A DNA stretch of 34,836 nt from Planctomycetota bacterium (GCA_030740295.1 JASLXP010000344.1:1-34836), one strand, 5' to 3'. Positions 1 through 10,064 are shown, counted from the stretch's first letter. Translations and numbers: made by a program. The notes: generated from the letters alone by a model not told the origin.

Positions 1-3000
1 CGTTACCCGGCCGACCGCTGGACACATCTCGCGCTGACGCTGACGACGACCGGGGCATCGAGAAAAATCAGACTCGACCTGCAGATGGTCTGGACGAGCC
101 TGCGTCTTGATGTGAACGGCATCTCGACCAAGGCAGATCGCCCGTTGTGGCTGAATGGTGATACTGAAGATCGGCAGGTGGCCCGAAGACGGTGCTTCGG
201 CAAGACGGCGGGCTCGAAGGTTGTGATTGGCAGCGGAGTGGTGGCAGCAGGCTTCCGCGGGACGGTCGACGAGGTGCGGCTGCGCAGGCGGCCCCGCTTC
301 TTCTATTCCTGGGATCTTGGATGGCAGGAGGCAGCCGCAGACAAGGTCCCGCGCCCCATGGACAACGAGTACTTCAAGCCCGGGAAAGTGCTGACGCGTT
401 TTCGTTTCGATGGCAACCTCAGGCCGGATGTCTTCGCCGGATTTGGCCTTACTGGCGAAGACTCCGCCGACAAGAGCCACTTCGTCCAGGGCATCAAAGG
501 CCGCGGACTCGACCTGAGCAAGGTCGATGAGACGAGTTTCTCCATGCGAGGCTACCGCGCTCTGCCCGAGACCGGGTCGGTGGAATTCTGGCTGCGACCT
601 AAGGACTGGCACAATTTCTACCAGGGGGAATACCACGGCACGGACGTCAAACATCTCCGGCTCATGAATCTCATCTATGAGAAGGCGTTGCACAACGCGG
701 CCACAAAGAACATCGAAATCTTCAAAGGCCGCTCGGGGCAGGTGGGCAAAGTCCAGTGGGACAAGATTCATCCCGGTACCTGGACGCATGTCCTTTTCTC
801 CATCAACAAGGATCGCTCGACTGCTTACGTCAACGGCCGCAAGCAGAAGCTCAGGCAGGTGGGTCTGGTTACCCGCGGCCATCCGCACTCACGCAATGCG
901 CACAAGGCCTGGCTGGAACTCACCGGGGGCAAGGAAGACGGCTCCTATCGCCTCACGTTCGTGCCGTCGCCCACCGTCATAGATGAGCTGAGCATCTACT
1001 CGTGGGATATGGATGCCAACGAAGCCTGGAACGCCTACGCCCGGTGGATGCCACAGGATCGAGTAGCGATGAAGGTGCTGCCCGCTTTCGGCCTCACCTT
1101 TGATTACTTCGCTCATTCATGGAGCATGAAGGAACGGCTCGTCATGAAACTTGCCTGCCTCGCCGTCAATGGGGTCAAGCCGGCCAGGGCCGATCTCGAA
1201 ATTCGGGATCAGGACGGGCAGCCCGTTCACCTGGCGAAGGGACTTGAATTGGATGAAACCGGCCAGGTGACAGTGACGGTATCAAAAGCGCTCAGTTTCG
1301 GAACGTATTCGGTAATGGTTCGTTCCTACAGCAAAGCTAACGAGATTCTCAAACAGAAGGCGTTGATGTGGGAGCGCGAACGCCCTGCCTGGTTGGACAA
1401 CACCCTCGGCAAAGAACGAACAGTTCCCAAGCCCTGGTCGCCTATCAGAGTGGAGGGGCCGAAACTGCAGACCTGGGGGCGAAACATCGCCCTTGGAGAT
1501 AACGGACTTCCGCAGCAGATAAAGACGCTTGGTCGCGAGATTCTGGCGCGACCCGTTGCGATGTCGTGGCGCGTGGCAGGCAAGGATGCCCGAGCGAAGC
1601 CGTCAGGCTTGAGCTTCACGGAAAAGGCAGAGGACCGAGTGGCCTGGCAGGCGTCTCTCACCGGTGGAGGTCTCAGGGCCACGGTAAATGCCTGGATGGA
1701 ATTCGATGGCCTCATCTACACTGACGTCGAATTGCGACCGGAAGAAGATGAACTCGAAATCCAGGAACTGAAGATCGAAGTGCCGATCCGAAAAGACGCG
1801 GCGACGCAGTTCATCGCCAACGGGGGTGGGGGCAACTTTCGCGCCTCAGTCATCTACAGAGAGATTCCAGCAGATAAGCCCTGGGCCTGGAACAGCGCCG
1901 AACAACCTTACCCCGGGTTCCAGCGCGCCCTGCGAGGAGGCAACTACCTGCCGCAGATCTGGATCGGCAACGACCAAGTTGGACTCAACTTCTGCGGCGA
2001 AAACGATTCTGGCTGGACTGTTGACGAAAAACTCCCTGCCCAGGAAATCCTGCCCGGCGATTCAACGGTCATCTACAGGATGAACATCATCGCCAGACCG
2101 GTGAAAATTGGCGCGGAGGGCCGACGATTCCATTTCATTCTCCTCCCCACACCGGCCAAGCCCGAGCCAGTCGGCTGGCGCGGCGACTGCAACATCGGCG
2201 GCGTGACCTTCGGCTCCGTGGCTACTTTTGGCGGTTTCAACATGAAGGCGGACCCTAGAGACCCGTTACCCAACGATAGTTTTCGAGTCGAGCCGCGCAG
2301 TTGGGAGCACGCGACGGAGATGTCCAGGCAATGCCGCGGCAAGTGGGGGCAGACTTTTCTTTACACGGACGCGTCATGGCCCCGGCCGGGCCCGGGTTTC
2401 AAGGATTGGGACCATGACCTCTGGGCTGGCGCCGGGCGCATCGCCTGGACACCGGAGTTTGAGGACTACTTTGTCTGGGCTGTGAACGAATATCTTCGCC
2501 GAGACCTGATCGACGGCGTCTACATTGACGATGTCTCCGTCGGCCGAACGCTCTCCCTCGCTTCGACCGCCTACGAGTTTCCAGGAAACAAGAACGGGAG
2601 ACGCCAGGGGTTCACTGTGATGGCACAGCGCAGGGCGTTGCAGCGACTCTGGCGACTCTTTCAGGCAAAAGGAATGAAGCCCCAAATCTGGCTGCACATG
2701 ACCTACTGTTATGAGCTGCCCATGTTCAGCTTTGCCAGGTATCTGCTGAACGGCGAAATTTTCAGCGGCATCAAGCCCTGGGGAAAGCGGGACGTGATGG
2801 ACTGCTGGAGTCCGACCGCGCTGCGAATTCTCGGCGGCTCGGCCAAGTGGGGCGCGGGCATGGAATTCAAAAGCATCCTCGACTCCCTGGATACCGTCCC
2901 CCTCCCGCGGCTGGCCGAAGCAAAGTATCCTCATTCGAGGGCACAGACCGCAGCATTTGTCACCAGCGATTCCGGCCTTGGGCAGGGACTGGCGCAAAGC

Positions 3001-3507
3001 CTGGTTCTGAAACTGAAACCCACCGGATTCTTCAGTCCCGATATCAAGGTCACACCATGGTGGAAAGTTTCCCGTCTCCTGGACATCCGTTCGCCCGAAG
3101 GCTCCAGGCTCACGGCTGCCGTCTATGCTTTGCCGGATCGCGCCTTTGTTTTCATTTCCAACCATGACCGCAAGGCAAACGAGGTCAGCCTCAGCATTAA
3201 GCCGGGAACTCTCTTTCCAGGTCAGGCCCGAATCGTCTGGCGCGACCTCGACCCGGGTCTCAAGCCACCCACCTCCACCATCGCCAGCCAGGAAGACATT
3301 GCTAATGCCACCAAGCCCCTCGAAACCGAAGCCACACTCGATCAGGAGGATGAAGTTACCGAGGAAACTCTTCTCAATGAACTGGAAGGCACGACACAGG
3401 AAGACCGTGAACTGGCCGGGCTTGTGCTGAAAACGAAGGGGAACGCCGCGCAAGTAGTCATTCGGCCGCGCGATTACAGAATCCTGGAGGCGAAACCGGT
3501 CCGCTGA
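1..3507 (+). CDS. LamG-domain glycoside-hydrolase-like protein (5' partial)
   Basis: The reading frame is open to base 1, so the true start lies outside the window; 1168 residues are visible. Numbering from base 1, the C-terminal half of a LamG/concanavalin-like domain comes first (WTHLALT at 7-13, closing strand FRGTVDEVRL at about 85-94). A second complete LamG-like domain spans about 134-330 (VEFWLRP, WTHVLFSINKD, TAYVNGRK, IDELSIYSWD). A beta-rich region follows, then a TIM-barrel-like region with a YIDDV motif at 841-845, as in the DUF6067/GH123-like glycoside hydrolase domains. The last 70 residues include a strongly acidic Glu/Asp stretch. Family knowledge suggests a secreted polysaccharide-binding and -cleaving enzyme, but the substrate cannot be read from the sequence and the signal peptide is off the edge. 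It is convergent with the beta-helix gene, 28 bp away. Confidence 0.88.
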   Translation, partial: RYPADRWTHLALTLTTTGASRKIRLDLQMVWTSLRLDVNGISTKADRPLWLNGDTEDRQVARRRCFGKTAGSKVVIGSGVVAAGFRGTVDEVRLRRRPRFFYSWDLGWQEAAADKVPRPMDNEYFKPGKVLTRFRFDGNLRPDVFAGFGLTGEDSADKSHFVQGIKGRGLDLSKVDETSFSMRGYRALPETGSVEFWLRPKDWHNFYQGEYHGTDVKHLRLMNLIYEKALHNAATKNIEIFKGRSGQVGKVQWDKIHPGTWTHVLFSINKDRSTAYVNGRKQKLRQVGLVTRGHPHSRNAHKAWLELTGGKEDGSYRLTFVPSPTVIDELSIYSWDMDANEAWNAYARWMPQDRVAMKVLPAFGLTFDYFAHSWSMKERLVMKLACLAVNGVKPARADLEIRDQDGQPVHLAKGLELDETGQVTVTVSKALSFGTYSVMVRSYSKANEILKQKALMWERERPAWLDNTLGKERTVPKPWSPIRVEGPKLQTWGRNIALGDNGLPQQIKTLGREILARPVAMSWRVAGKDARAKPSGLSFTEKAEDRVAWQASLTGGGLRATVNAWMEFDGLIYTDVELRPEEDELEIQELKIEVPIRKDAATQFIANGGGGNFRASVIYREIPADKPWAWNSAEQPYPGFQRALRGGNYLPQIWIGNDQVGLNFCGENDSGWTVDEKLPAQEILPGDSTVIYRMNIIARPVKIGAEGRRFHFILLPTPAKPEPVGWRGDCNIGGVTFGSVATFGGFNMKADPRDPLPNDSFRVEPRSWEHATEMSRQCRGKWGQTFLYTDASWPRPGPGFKDWDHDLWAGAGRIAWTPEFEDYFVWAVNEYLRRDLIDGVYIDDVSVGRTLSLASTAYEFPGNKNGRRQGFTVMAQRRALQRLWRLFQAKGMKPQIWLHMTYCYELPMFSFARYLLNGEIFSGIKPWGKRDVMDCWSPTALRILGGSAKWGAGMEFKSILDSLDTVPLPRLAEAKYPHSRAQTAAFVTSDSGLGQGLAQSLVLKLKPTGFFSPDIKVTPWWKVSRLLDIRSPEGSRLTAAVYALPDRAFVFISNHDRKANEVSLSIKPGTLFPGQARIVWRDLDPGLKPPTSTIASQEDIANATKPLETEATLDQEDEVTEETLLNELEGTTQEDRELAGLVLKTKGNAAQVVIRPRDYRILEAKPVR

Positions 3508-3535
3508 CAAGTCTTCATCGCCTGCTGCTTATCCG

Positions 3536-5302
3536 CTATTCTTCATTCTGTGCACGGGGGCCAAAGTGTGGCGGTTCGTCTCCGTATTCCAGAGCGCCTA
3601 AATCCGGCGCTGTTCCCTGGAAGTTGTCGTTCAGATTCGGGAGCACGACTCCCTTGTCCACGGCGTCGGACTTTTCGGCGAGGCGGAAATCGAGTTCGTC
3701 GATGGTGTACTCTTTATCACGGTTGGCTGGCGGCTTCAGGCCGCTGGCAAAACAGGTGGCCGGGTTAATCATGTACGCTCCCCGCCCTTGATAGATTTGG
3801 CCGGCCTTCTTTGCATCGGCAATCGTTTTGTAATCGGTTCTTCGATTCCATCTGGCGAACTTCTGAAAACCGCCGTAGCCGTCGCTGTCGATATCGAAGT
3901 CGCGGCAGTTAGGCGTCCCGACATAGAGCCCGGTTCCGCTGGCGGTGAGAAACAGGTTATTGCGCATGACGACGTTCAGGACACTCTCGCTGGCCGGGAC
4001 AATGTTGAAAGCGTTTCGCTGCTTCATGCAGGTGTTGTGAATGAGCAGCACGCCCGTGGTGTGATTGTGCAGTTTGAACGGCGAATAGGTCGCGTTGTAA
4101 ATGAAATTGCGAAAGATATAGACCGGGCCGGCGCGGCTGGGTTGGACGGTGATCCCGTGGGCCACATTGCGGATACGATTGCCCCAGACACGCATGTTGA
4201 ATTCACAATGGTCCGTCTCGATGCCGTCGTCTGTGCAGATGTTCATGTCGTTGTTATAGAAGTCACACGCGGACGCAGTTCCATGACCCGTGCCGTGCAT
4301 GCCGTCCCCCACGTTGTACATCCGGTTGTGGCAGACAACATGACCGCCTCCGCTGATGTAGGTGAGACAGTATGATTCGATCCCTTTCGTGCGGGGCCAT
4401 TTCGTTGGCCCGACGATGTCATTGTCTGCAATAAAGTGGTGAACAGACTTGTTGTAGCCACCGTTCTGTGAATTGAAGCCCTTGCCGACTTCCCGGAACT
4501 TGCAGCGGCGAATGACGAAGTGGCTAGCGCTGTTCGCATTGATGGCATAAAAGGCCCCGCGCACGGTCAGGGACTCGAACCAGAGATGTTTACGATCCCT
4601 CGCATAAATGACAGAGCCTTTCGTATCGAAACTGCCACCCGCATCGATGATCGCTTCACCATCTCCCGCGCCTCTGAAAATGATCGGTTTGCCGGACTGG
4701 CCATCCGCTTTGATGGTGAACGCTGGATACGTGCCTTTGTGTAGAAGGAAAAGTGTGCCGGGCTTTGCCGATGCAAGAGCGGCAACAATTCCCTTGAATG
4801 GATCCGGCTCAGTGCCGCTGCCCCCTCCGTCTCCAGGCTGGACATGCACTTTCTTCATTCCCGGTGGCTCGAGCGGTTCTTTCCAGGTCTTCATCGTCAG
4901 AACCTGTTCCTCTCCACCGCCGTCCGGATCCTTCAGATTGAGTCTGACTTCGTAATTTGTATCCGGCTCAAGATCGAAGATGCTGCCGGCGAACATCCAT
5001 CCGCCCGGCACACCGAGCCGCGTGGATTTGCCGCCCTGACTGGCATTGGGAATGCAGCGGAAAAGAGGAAAGCCCATCCGCCACTTCTCCTCACCCGTCT
5101 GCCGAAACCTGACCTCGATCACCGCGTTCCGATTCGCATCGCCTTTGATTTTCCATCGCGCACCGAGACAGTGAAGCGTGGGGTGCTCTTTGAACGGCGC
5201 TTCAATCGCTCGAGAAGCATTTTCAGCGTTGAGCTCAAATACGAACGCGAAGGCCGAGATGATAGCGATTACAATAAAGTATCTGAGGTTGAATCTGTTC
5301 AT
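3536..5302 (-). CDS. Secreted right-handed parallel beta-helix protein
   Basis: This is a 588-residue protein. I chose the ATG at 5302 because it follows a GGAG at 6-nt spacing and gives a clean signal peptide (MNRFNLRYFIVIAIISAFAF, predicted cleavage after LNA). An upstream in-frame ATG at 5329 would add nine residues that break the signal. A short fibronectin-III-like segment (LEPDTNYEVRLNL) comes first. It is followed by the typical entry of pectate-lyase-fold proteins (a GTEPDPFKGI...LHKGTY type motif, then IIFRGAGDGEAIIDAGG), a long run of parallel beta-helix rungs rich in Asn and His, and a C-terminal PDLGALEYG tail. Related proteins are polysaccharide lyases, epimerases or adhesins; catalytic residues cannot be assigned. 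It is secreted, and convergent with the LamG hydrolase gene, which suggests a shared glycan theme. Confidence 0.88.
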   Translation of the reverse strand: MNRFNLRYFIVIAIISAFAFVFELNAENASRAIEAPFKEHPTLHCLGARWKIKGDANRNAVIEVRFRQTGEEKWRMGFPLFRCIPNASQGGKSTRLGVPGGWMFAGSIFDLEPDTNYEVRLNLKDPDGGGEEQVLTMKTWKEPLEPPGMKKVHVQPGDGGGSGTEPDPFKGIVAALASAKPGTLFLLHKGTYPAFTIKADGQSGKPIIFRGAGDGEAIIDAGGSFDTKGSVIYARDRKHLWFESLTVRGAFYAINANSASHFVIRRCKFREVGKGFNSQNGGYNKSVHHFIADNDIVGPTKWPRTKGIESYCLTYISGGGHVVCHNRMYNVGDGMHGTGHGTASACDFYNNDMNICTDDGIETDHCEFNMRVWGNRIRNVAHGITVQPSRAGPVYIFRNFIYNATYSPFKLHNHTTGVLLIHNTCMKQRNAFNIVPASESVLNVVMRNNLFLTASGTGLYVGTPNCRDFDIDSDGYGGFQKFARWNRRTDYKTIADAKKAGQIYQGRGAYMINPATCFASGLKPPANRDKEYTIDELDFRLAEKSDAVDKGVVLPNLNDNFQGTAPDLGALEYGDEPPHFGPRAQNEE

Positions 5303-5308
5303 TTCATT

Positions 5309-5312
5309 CTCC
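5309..5312 (-). promoter_or_regulatory. Ribosome binding site deciding the beta-helix start
   Basis: GGAG on the minus strand lies 6 nt before the ATG at 5302. It supports that start over the ATG at 5329, which has no comparable site. Confidence 0.6.
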
Positions 5313-5439
5313 AGGAAGACAATCCCCACGGAGTTTACCTTTCGCTATTCACCATGGTTTACCTCGGTGGAATTGATGATTTTGCACTAAAGTGGCAAAG
5401 TTTTCTGCTCGACCCACGGAGATTGTCTCGGTGGCGCGA

Positions 5440-5469
5440 GTGACATGTGTCTGACCGTCAGGCTACACT
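5440..5469 (+). promoter_or_regulatory. Possible sigma70-type promoter for the BatA/VWA operon
   Basis: GTGACA (5440-5445) and TACACT (5464-5469) are separated by 18 nt in the 194-bp divergent gap and lie 27 nt before the ATG at 5497. The match is 5/6 to the -35 consensus and 4/6 to the -10. Such matches occur by chance, and the promoter preferences of this lineage are unknown. Confidence 0.3.
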
Positions 5470-5496
5470 CACCCAGGAAACCAGGTTCTGAGGCCT

Positions 5497-7698
5497 ATGG
5501 GCTCCTTGACGAATCCAATCATGTTGGCCGCGATGGCGGCCGTGCTCATTCCCCCGATTATCGAGTGGCTGTTCCGGCGACGGAAACAGCGAATCGATCT
5601 GCCGACTATCCGTTTCCTGCTGCAAAAGAAAGAACAGGAACAGGTCAAGCGCCAGGATCGGATTCTTCTCCTGCTGAGGATGCTGGGCATCTTTCTGCTC
5701 GTCAGTGCGCTGACGAGGCCCTTGCTGAAATCCGGAATGGTCGGCGGCAAGACCGAGCGCAATGTGGTCATGCTCCTTGATGTCACTGCCAGCACGCAGC
5801 AGCAGGTGGGGATGACGACCGGGTTTTCCATGACAACAAAGAAGGCCGGGAAAATCATCCGGGAACTGCCGGCTGGGACAGAGATTACGGTTGCCCAGGT
5901 CGGGGACGGGGTGGATGTTTTGAGTGAAAATGAATCGGACACGTTTACCGTGGCAGCGAGAGTCGATCGGCTCCGGACGGGCTCCGGTGCTTCGCCCATT
6001 TCAGAGGGCCTGGACTGGGTGCTGGAGTATCTGGAACGCAACAACGCGGAAGGTACGGAGCTCTACATCTTCTCTGATTTCCAGACATTCACCTGGCAGC
6101 CGCCCGGTGGCAAGGCCGCCGAAGTATCAAAGAAACTGAGCGAGATTTCCGATCAGTGCGAGACGTATCTGGTGGATATGGGCGGCAATCTTTCATTCAA
6201 CGCCATCGCCACTGCTCTCAGACCTGAGGAATGGGTGATGTCCACCGGTATGCCGGTGAAGTTTCAGGCTGCCGTCGAAATCTGGGGCACGCCTCCTTCT
6301 GATGCCAGGCTCTGGGCAACGTTCCTTGTTGATGGGGTCAAGAAGGGCGTGCAAGAGATCGAGCCCACAAAATCATCTTCGTCTCTCGGATTCGAGCATC
6401 GCTTTGCTTCTCCCGGCGAATTCGTGGTGGAAGTGGTTGTTGAAGGGGACGAGCACCTGGTGGACAACCGCCGGTTGTACCTTTGCTCCGTGCCGGAATC
6501 CGTTCCAGTGCTGATACTCGACGAGAGCGTAATGGCGAACCCGATGCCCGGAGCCGGGGGAAGCAACGGCGCGGAAGGCGGTACGGAGGCAACAGAGCGC
6601 GATAGCTCCTTCCTTGCCAGAGCCATTTCTCCAACGACACGGCCTGGCATGGAAAAGGTCTCTCGTTTTTCTTCAAAGGTGGTTCATCCATCAAGAATTG
6701 CCTACGAAAACCTGAGAGGTTACGGCGCGGCAGTGGTGACCGACCTTTCCAATCTTGACGAGAGCACCGTAGCGAAGCTGGAGAAGTATGTGGCCGACGG
6801 CGGCGTGCTCTGGCTGTTCCTTGGCCCGCGGGTAAATATCTATGACTACAACAAGGCCCTGTTCAAAGACGGCCGCGGACTGATGCCTGCAAAGCTCGTT
6901 TCCAAAGCGGCTGCCCTTTCAGGCAAGGAGCCCCCGTTCGTAAAATTCGGTGAATCGAGTCATCCGGCGTTGGCGGAGCTTGCCGACAGCGTCGGTAAAG
7001 ACGCGAGATTCATCGGATTCTTCCAGTTGGAGAAGCAGCCTGGCACGCGCACCGTGCTCTCTCTTTCTGACGGCACTCCCGCGGTAATGGAGAAGGAGTA
7101 TGGGCGCGGCAAAGTGCTTCTCACCAACACCACCGTTGGCCTCGAATGGACGTTTTTGCCGGCGACTGTGGAGTTCCCGATCATGGTGCAGGAGCTCCTG
7201 CGCTATCTTGCCGGATCACCCGATGCATCAGTGAACTTGACCGTCGGTGACAGTTTTGAGCAGCCTGTTCGGATATCGACCCAACACATGCTGTTGCGGC
7301 ATCCCGACGGCAGCAAAGAACGGCTGACGCCCAGGAAGAGAACGGACGATCAGGATTCATGGTACGTCCGCTTCGACAGGACGCGACAGCAAGGACTGTA
7401 TGAGGTAAACGCAGTTGCGGAAGCGCTCCCACGCAGACGCTTTATTGTGAACCAGAGCTCCGCGGAGGGCGATCTTACCCGCCTGAGCTCCGGAGAATTC
7501 AGCGAGGCATTTGGACGCGGAGGATGGACGTGGCTCGGAAGGGAAATTCCCGTGGTCACCTTCGCTTCAAACCTTCACTCGGTGACCGAGCTCGCCCCGT
7601 CCATTCTCTGGTCGCTCATACTCATCTTGTCGGTGGAATCGTTCCTCGCACTCCGATTCGGAAAGCGGAGAGGCGCGGCCGCCAGCGTGTCTCAATGA
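5497..7698 (+). CDS. BatA-type membrane protein with VWA domain
   Basis: This 733-residue membrane protein starts with the BatA N-terminal membrane anchor: a hydrophobic helix at about 6-24, a basic RRRKQR patch, and a second helix at about 55-73 ending ALTRP. A von Willebrand factor A domain follows. Its metal-site motif is D95-V-T97-A-S99, with Thr where most MIDAS sites have the first Ser, and there is a later ELYIFSDFQ strand. A glutamine-amidotransferase-like segment (AAVVTDLSNLD...YVADGGVLWLFLGP) comes before a C-terminal transmembrane helix at about 702-722. Proteins of this kind occur in Bat/aerotolerance-type loci with MoxR ATPases, where they are thought to build envelope complexes; their biochemical role is unproven. 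This is the first gene of the + strand run. The ATG at 5497 has a weak GAGG upstream. Confidence 0.88.
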   Translation: MGSLTNPIMLAAMAAVLIPPIIEWLFRRRKQRIDLPTIRFLLQKKEQEQVKRQDRILLLLRMLGIFLLVSALTRPLLKSGMVGGKTERNVVMLLDVTASTQQQVGMTTGFSMTTKKAGKIIRELPAGTEITVAQVGDGVDVLSENESDTFTVAARVDRLRTGSGASPISEGLDWVLEYLERNNAEGTELYIFSDFQTFTWQPPGGKAAEVSKKLSEISDQCETYLVDMGGNLSFNAIATALRPEEWVMSTGMPVKFQAAVEIWGTPPSDARLWATFLVDGVKKGVQEIEPTKSSSSLGFEHRFASPGEFVVEVVVEGDEHLVDNRRLYLCSVPESVPVLILDESVMANPMPGAGGSNGAEGGTEATERDSSFLARAISPTTRPGMEKVSRFSSKVVHPSRIAYENLRGYGAAVVTDLSNLDESTVAKLEKYVADGGVLWLFLGPRVNIYDYNKALFKDGRGLMPAKLVSKAAALSGKEPPFVKFGESSHPALAELADSVGKDARFIGFFQLEKQPGTRTVLSLSDGTPAVMEKEYGRGKVLLTNTTVGLEWTFLPATVEFPIMVQELLRYLAGSPDASVNLTVGDSFEQPVRISTQHMLLRHPDGSKERLTPRKRTDDQDSWYVRFDRTRQQGLYEVNAVAEALPRRRFIVNQSSAEGDLTRLSSGEFSEAFGRGGWTWLGREIPVVTFASNLHSVTELAPSILWSLILILSVESFLALRFGKRRGAAASVSQ

Positions 7699-7730
7699 AA
7701 CCAACAGCCCCGCCGCCACTGAACTGAATA

Positions 7731-10064
7731 ATGAACCCCCTTTTTCTGACATCCGAAGGCATCCTTACGCTGCTGGTGATCGCTGGCCTGTTGCTCGCCA
7801 TCTTCTATGTGCTGCTCTATGGACGGGAGGGCCGCCAGGTGGTTCGGATGTCTGGTGGCAAACAGTGGCTTCTGCGACTTCTGCGCATCGCTGCCGCCGC
7901 AATCGTCCTGCTTGCTCTGGCCAGACCGGCTATTTCGAAGGTGAAGACCGAGGAGCGCACTCCCATCGTTCCCATCCTCATCGACGAATCGAAAAGCATG
8001 GAGTTCCCGGACAGCCGGGACAATCCGATCGTCCAAAAGGCGATGCACGGCAAACGGCGATACGACACCGCGCAGACCATCGCCCATCAATTGCAGGAGA
8101 AGCTCTCGCTGACACACCGCGTCAAGGTCTTCACGTTTTCTGATACGACCGAATTACTGAAGGAAATCCCCCTACGAACTGGAGATGATGCGCCCGCCAG
8201 CTCACGCAGCGAACTGTTCAAGAACGCGGCCGACCCGACCGGCGATTACACACACATCGGCGATGCGGTGGTCGACACCTTTCGTGATCTGTCGGAAGAC
8301 AAAGTCTCCGGCATTGTTTTGCTGACCGATGGCCGCCAGACGGGAGGGGTCGGAATTCAGACGGTGCAGACTCAGTCGAAGCAGTTCAAGGTGCCTGTTC
8401 ACACAATTGTCTTCGGCACCGAATTTCCCCTTCGCGACCTCCGCATTGACGAGGTCGTGGTCGAGCCGGAAGCCAGCCTTGGCGACGTGCTCACCTTTCA
8501 CGTGAGGATAACCAACCAGGTAAGCAATCAGCTCCGCGCAAAACTCACGCTCTTTGAAGAAGGGGACGAGGTGGCATCCCGCGAATTGAATCTGAAGCGA
8601 GGGCAGGCGTCCGTCGCCATTTCGACGATTCCCGAAACGGAAGGCACGCGGGAGTTCCGGCTGTCGCTCCCACAGTTTCCGGACGAGGTGAATACCGAGA
8701 ACAACGAAGCGGTCGTCCACGTCAAAATTATCAAGCGGACGCTGAGCGTCCTGCTGATCTCCGGTGAGCCGTCCCGTGAGTATTTTTTCATGGTGCCGGC
8801 ATTGCTTCGTGATCCGGTGCTCAAGGTCTCCACGTTTCTCCAGTCCGCGGACGTCGATTACACGCAACAGGGCAACGCGACCATCAAGCGTCTTCCGAAG
8901 ACACTCAAAGATTGGACGAAGTATGACGTTTGTATTCTCTACGATGCCGACCCGAACAAGATCACCACGCAACAGATGGCGGGCATCGAAAATATGGTTC
9001 GTAAAGGCGGCGGCCTGCTGGTCATCGCCGGACGCAACCACGGCCTGGCAAAGATGGTGCAGGTGCACGCGGTAAAAGTGCGAGAGCTGCTGCCCGTCGA
9101 AATCGACAAGAATCAACTGCCCAATTACTACCAGACTTTTGACAAGCCGTTTAAAGCGGAACGAACCCGGCAGGGAAAGGTTCACCCGATCATGATGGCG
9201 GCCAACGATCGGCAGATGAACGAAGCGCTCTGGGAAACCTTCCCGGAGTTTCACTGGAGCCATCCGGTTCAAAGCATCAAAAGCAAGGCCATCGTCTTGC
9301 TCAAGAAATCGACGGCAGGGAACGACTCCGGCAACTGCCTGATGGCTCTCCAGCGTTTCGGCGAGGGTGCAGTCTTCTTTTCGGCCGTCAACAGCCTCTG
9401 GCGATGGCGCTATCCGTATGAATCCTATGACTACGACCGGTTTTGGAGCCGCTCGATCCGTTACCTCGGCGAGACCAGGCTCAAGGGCACGCAGCAGCAG
9501 GTGGCGCTGAGCAGCGACCGCAAGACATACGCTCCCGGTGAAGACGTCGAGCTCCGGCTGCAAGTCCTCGATCCGGCCCTGATGGCGCAGTTGACCGGCC
9601 AGCCGATATTCGCCTCCGTCACCAGCCCGAAGAAGGACGTTCACATGGTGCAACTGCGGCCCGACCCTTCAGGCGATCTGTTCTACGAAGGCATCTACCG
9701 GGCCCGCTGGCTCGGAAGCATGGTCGCACGCGTTCGCCAGGCCGCGCCGGATGCTGATACGGAAGCCAGGCCGCTCTTTGACGTCAAGCATCCTTTCCAG
9801 GTCAAGATGCAATCGCTCGAGAATAAAGACACGAGCGCTGACCTGGAGGCCATGCGCAATCTCGCGGAGGAGACCGGCGGGCTTTACTTTGATTACCGAA
9901 ACATGGGGACAGTGGATTCGCTCATCGAAGCGATACCGTCCGATCCCCAGATTCTGATTGAACAGATATTGCTCGAAATCTGGGACGGCTGGGCTCTCCT
10001 GGCAGTCTTTCTCTGTTTTGTCAGTGCGGAATGGTGCCTGCGCAAATGGTGGGGCCTGCTCTGA
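7731..10064 (+). CDS. VWA-domain membrane protein
   Basis: This is a 777-residue protein with two N-terminal transmembrane helices (about 10-31 and 48-65) and one at the C-terminus (about 752-770). The VWA domain begins with an intact MIDAS motif, D85-E-S87-K-S89. It has a later threonine-containing loop (DYTHIGDAV) and an IVLLTDGRQTGG strand carrying the third metal-site aspartate. After it come an Ig-like beta domain (LGDVLTFHVRITNQ) and a glutamine-amidotransferase-like Rossmann segment (LSVLLISGEPSREYFF...MVRKGGGLLVIAGR). The architecture matches the larger VWA partner that accompanies BatA-type proteins in planctomycete-like genomes. It starts 32 nt after the BatA-like gene and probably forms a membrane complex with it through the metal-dependent adhesion site. 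No enzymatic motif is evident. Confidence 0.86.
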   Translation: MNPLFLTSEGILTLLVIAGLLLAIFYVLLYGREGRQVVRMSGGKQWLLRLLRIAAAAIVLLALARPAISKVKTEERTPIVPILIDESKSMEFPDSRDNPIVQKAMHGKRRYDTAQTIAHQLQEKLSLTHRVKVFTFSDTTELLKEIPLRTGDDAPASSRSELFKNAADPTGDYTHIGDAVVDTFRDLSEDKVSGIVLLTDGRQTGGVGIQTVQTQSKQFKVPVHTIVFGTEFPLRDLRIDEVVVEPEASLGDVLTFHVRITNQVSNQLRAKLTLFEEGDEVASRELNLKRGQASVAISTIPETEGTREFRLSLPQFPDEVNTENNEAVVHVKIIKRTLSVLLISGEPSREYFFMVPALLRDPVLKVSTFLQSADVDYTQQGNATIKRLPKTLKDWTKYDVCILYDADPNKITTQQMAGIENMVRKGGGLLVIAGRNHGLAKMVQVHAVKVRELLPVEIDKNQLPNYYQTFDKPFKAERTRQGKVHPIMMAANDRQMNEALWETFPEFHWSHPVQSIKSKAIVLLKKSTAGNDSGNCLMALQRFGEGAVFFSAVNSLWRWRYPYESYDYDRFWSRSIRYLGETRLKGTQQQVALSSDRKTYAPGEDVELRLQVLDPALMAQLTGQPIFASVTSPKKDVHMVQLRPDPSGDLFYEGIYRARWLGSMVARVRQAAPDADTEARPLFDVKHPFQVKMQSLENKDTSADLEAMRNLAEETGGLYFDYRNMGTVDSLIEAIPSDPQILIEQILLEIWDGWALLAVFLCFVSAEWCLRKWWGLL

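Noticed and set aside
2374..3510. 378-codon minus-strand frame
   Set aside because: It is antisense to the glycoside-hydrolase-like gene, with no family character and low-complexity composition.
8202..9653. Long open frame (483 codons) on the minus strand
   Set aside because: It is antisense to the VWA gene, has no recognisable domains, and the + strand frame carries clear motifs. High GC favours long antisense frames.
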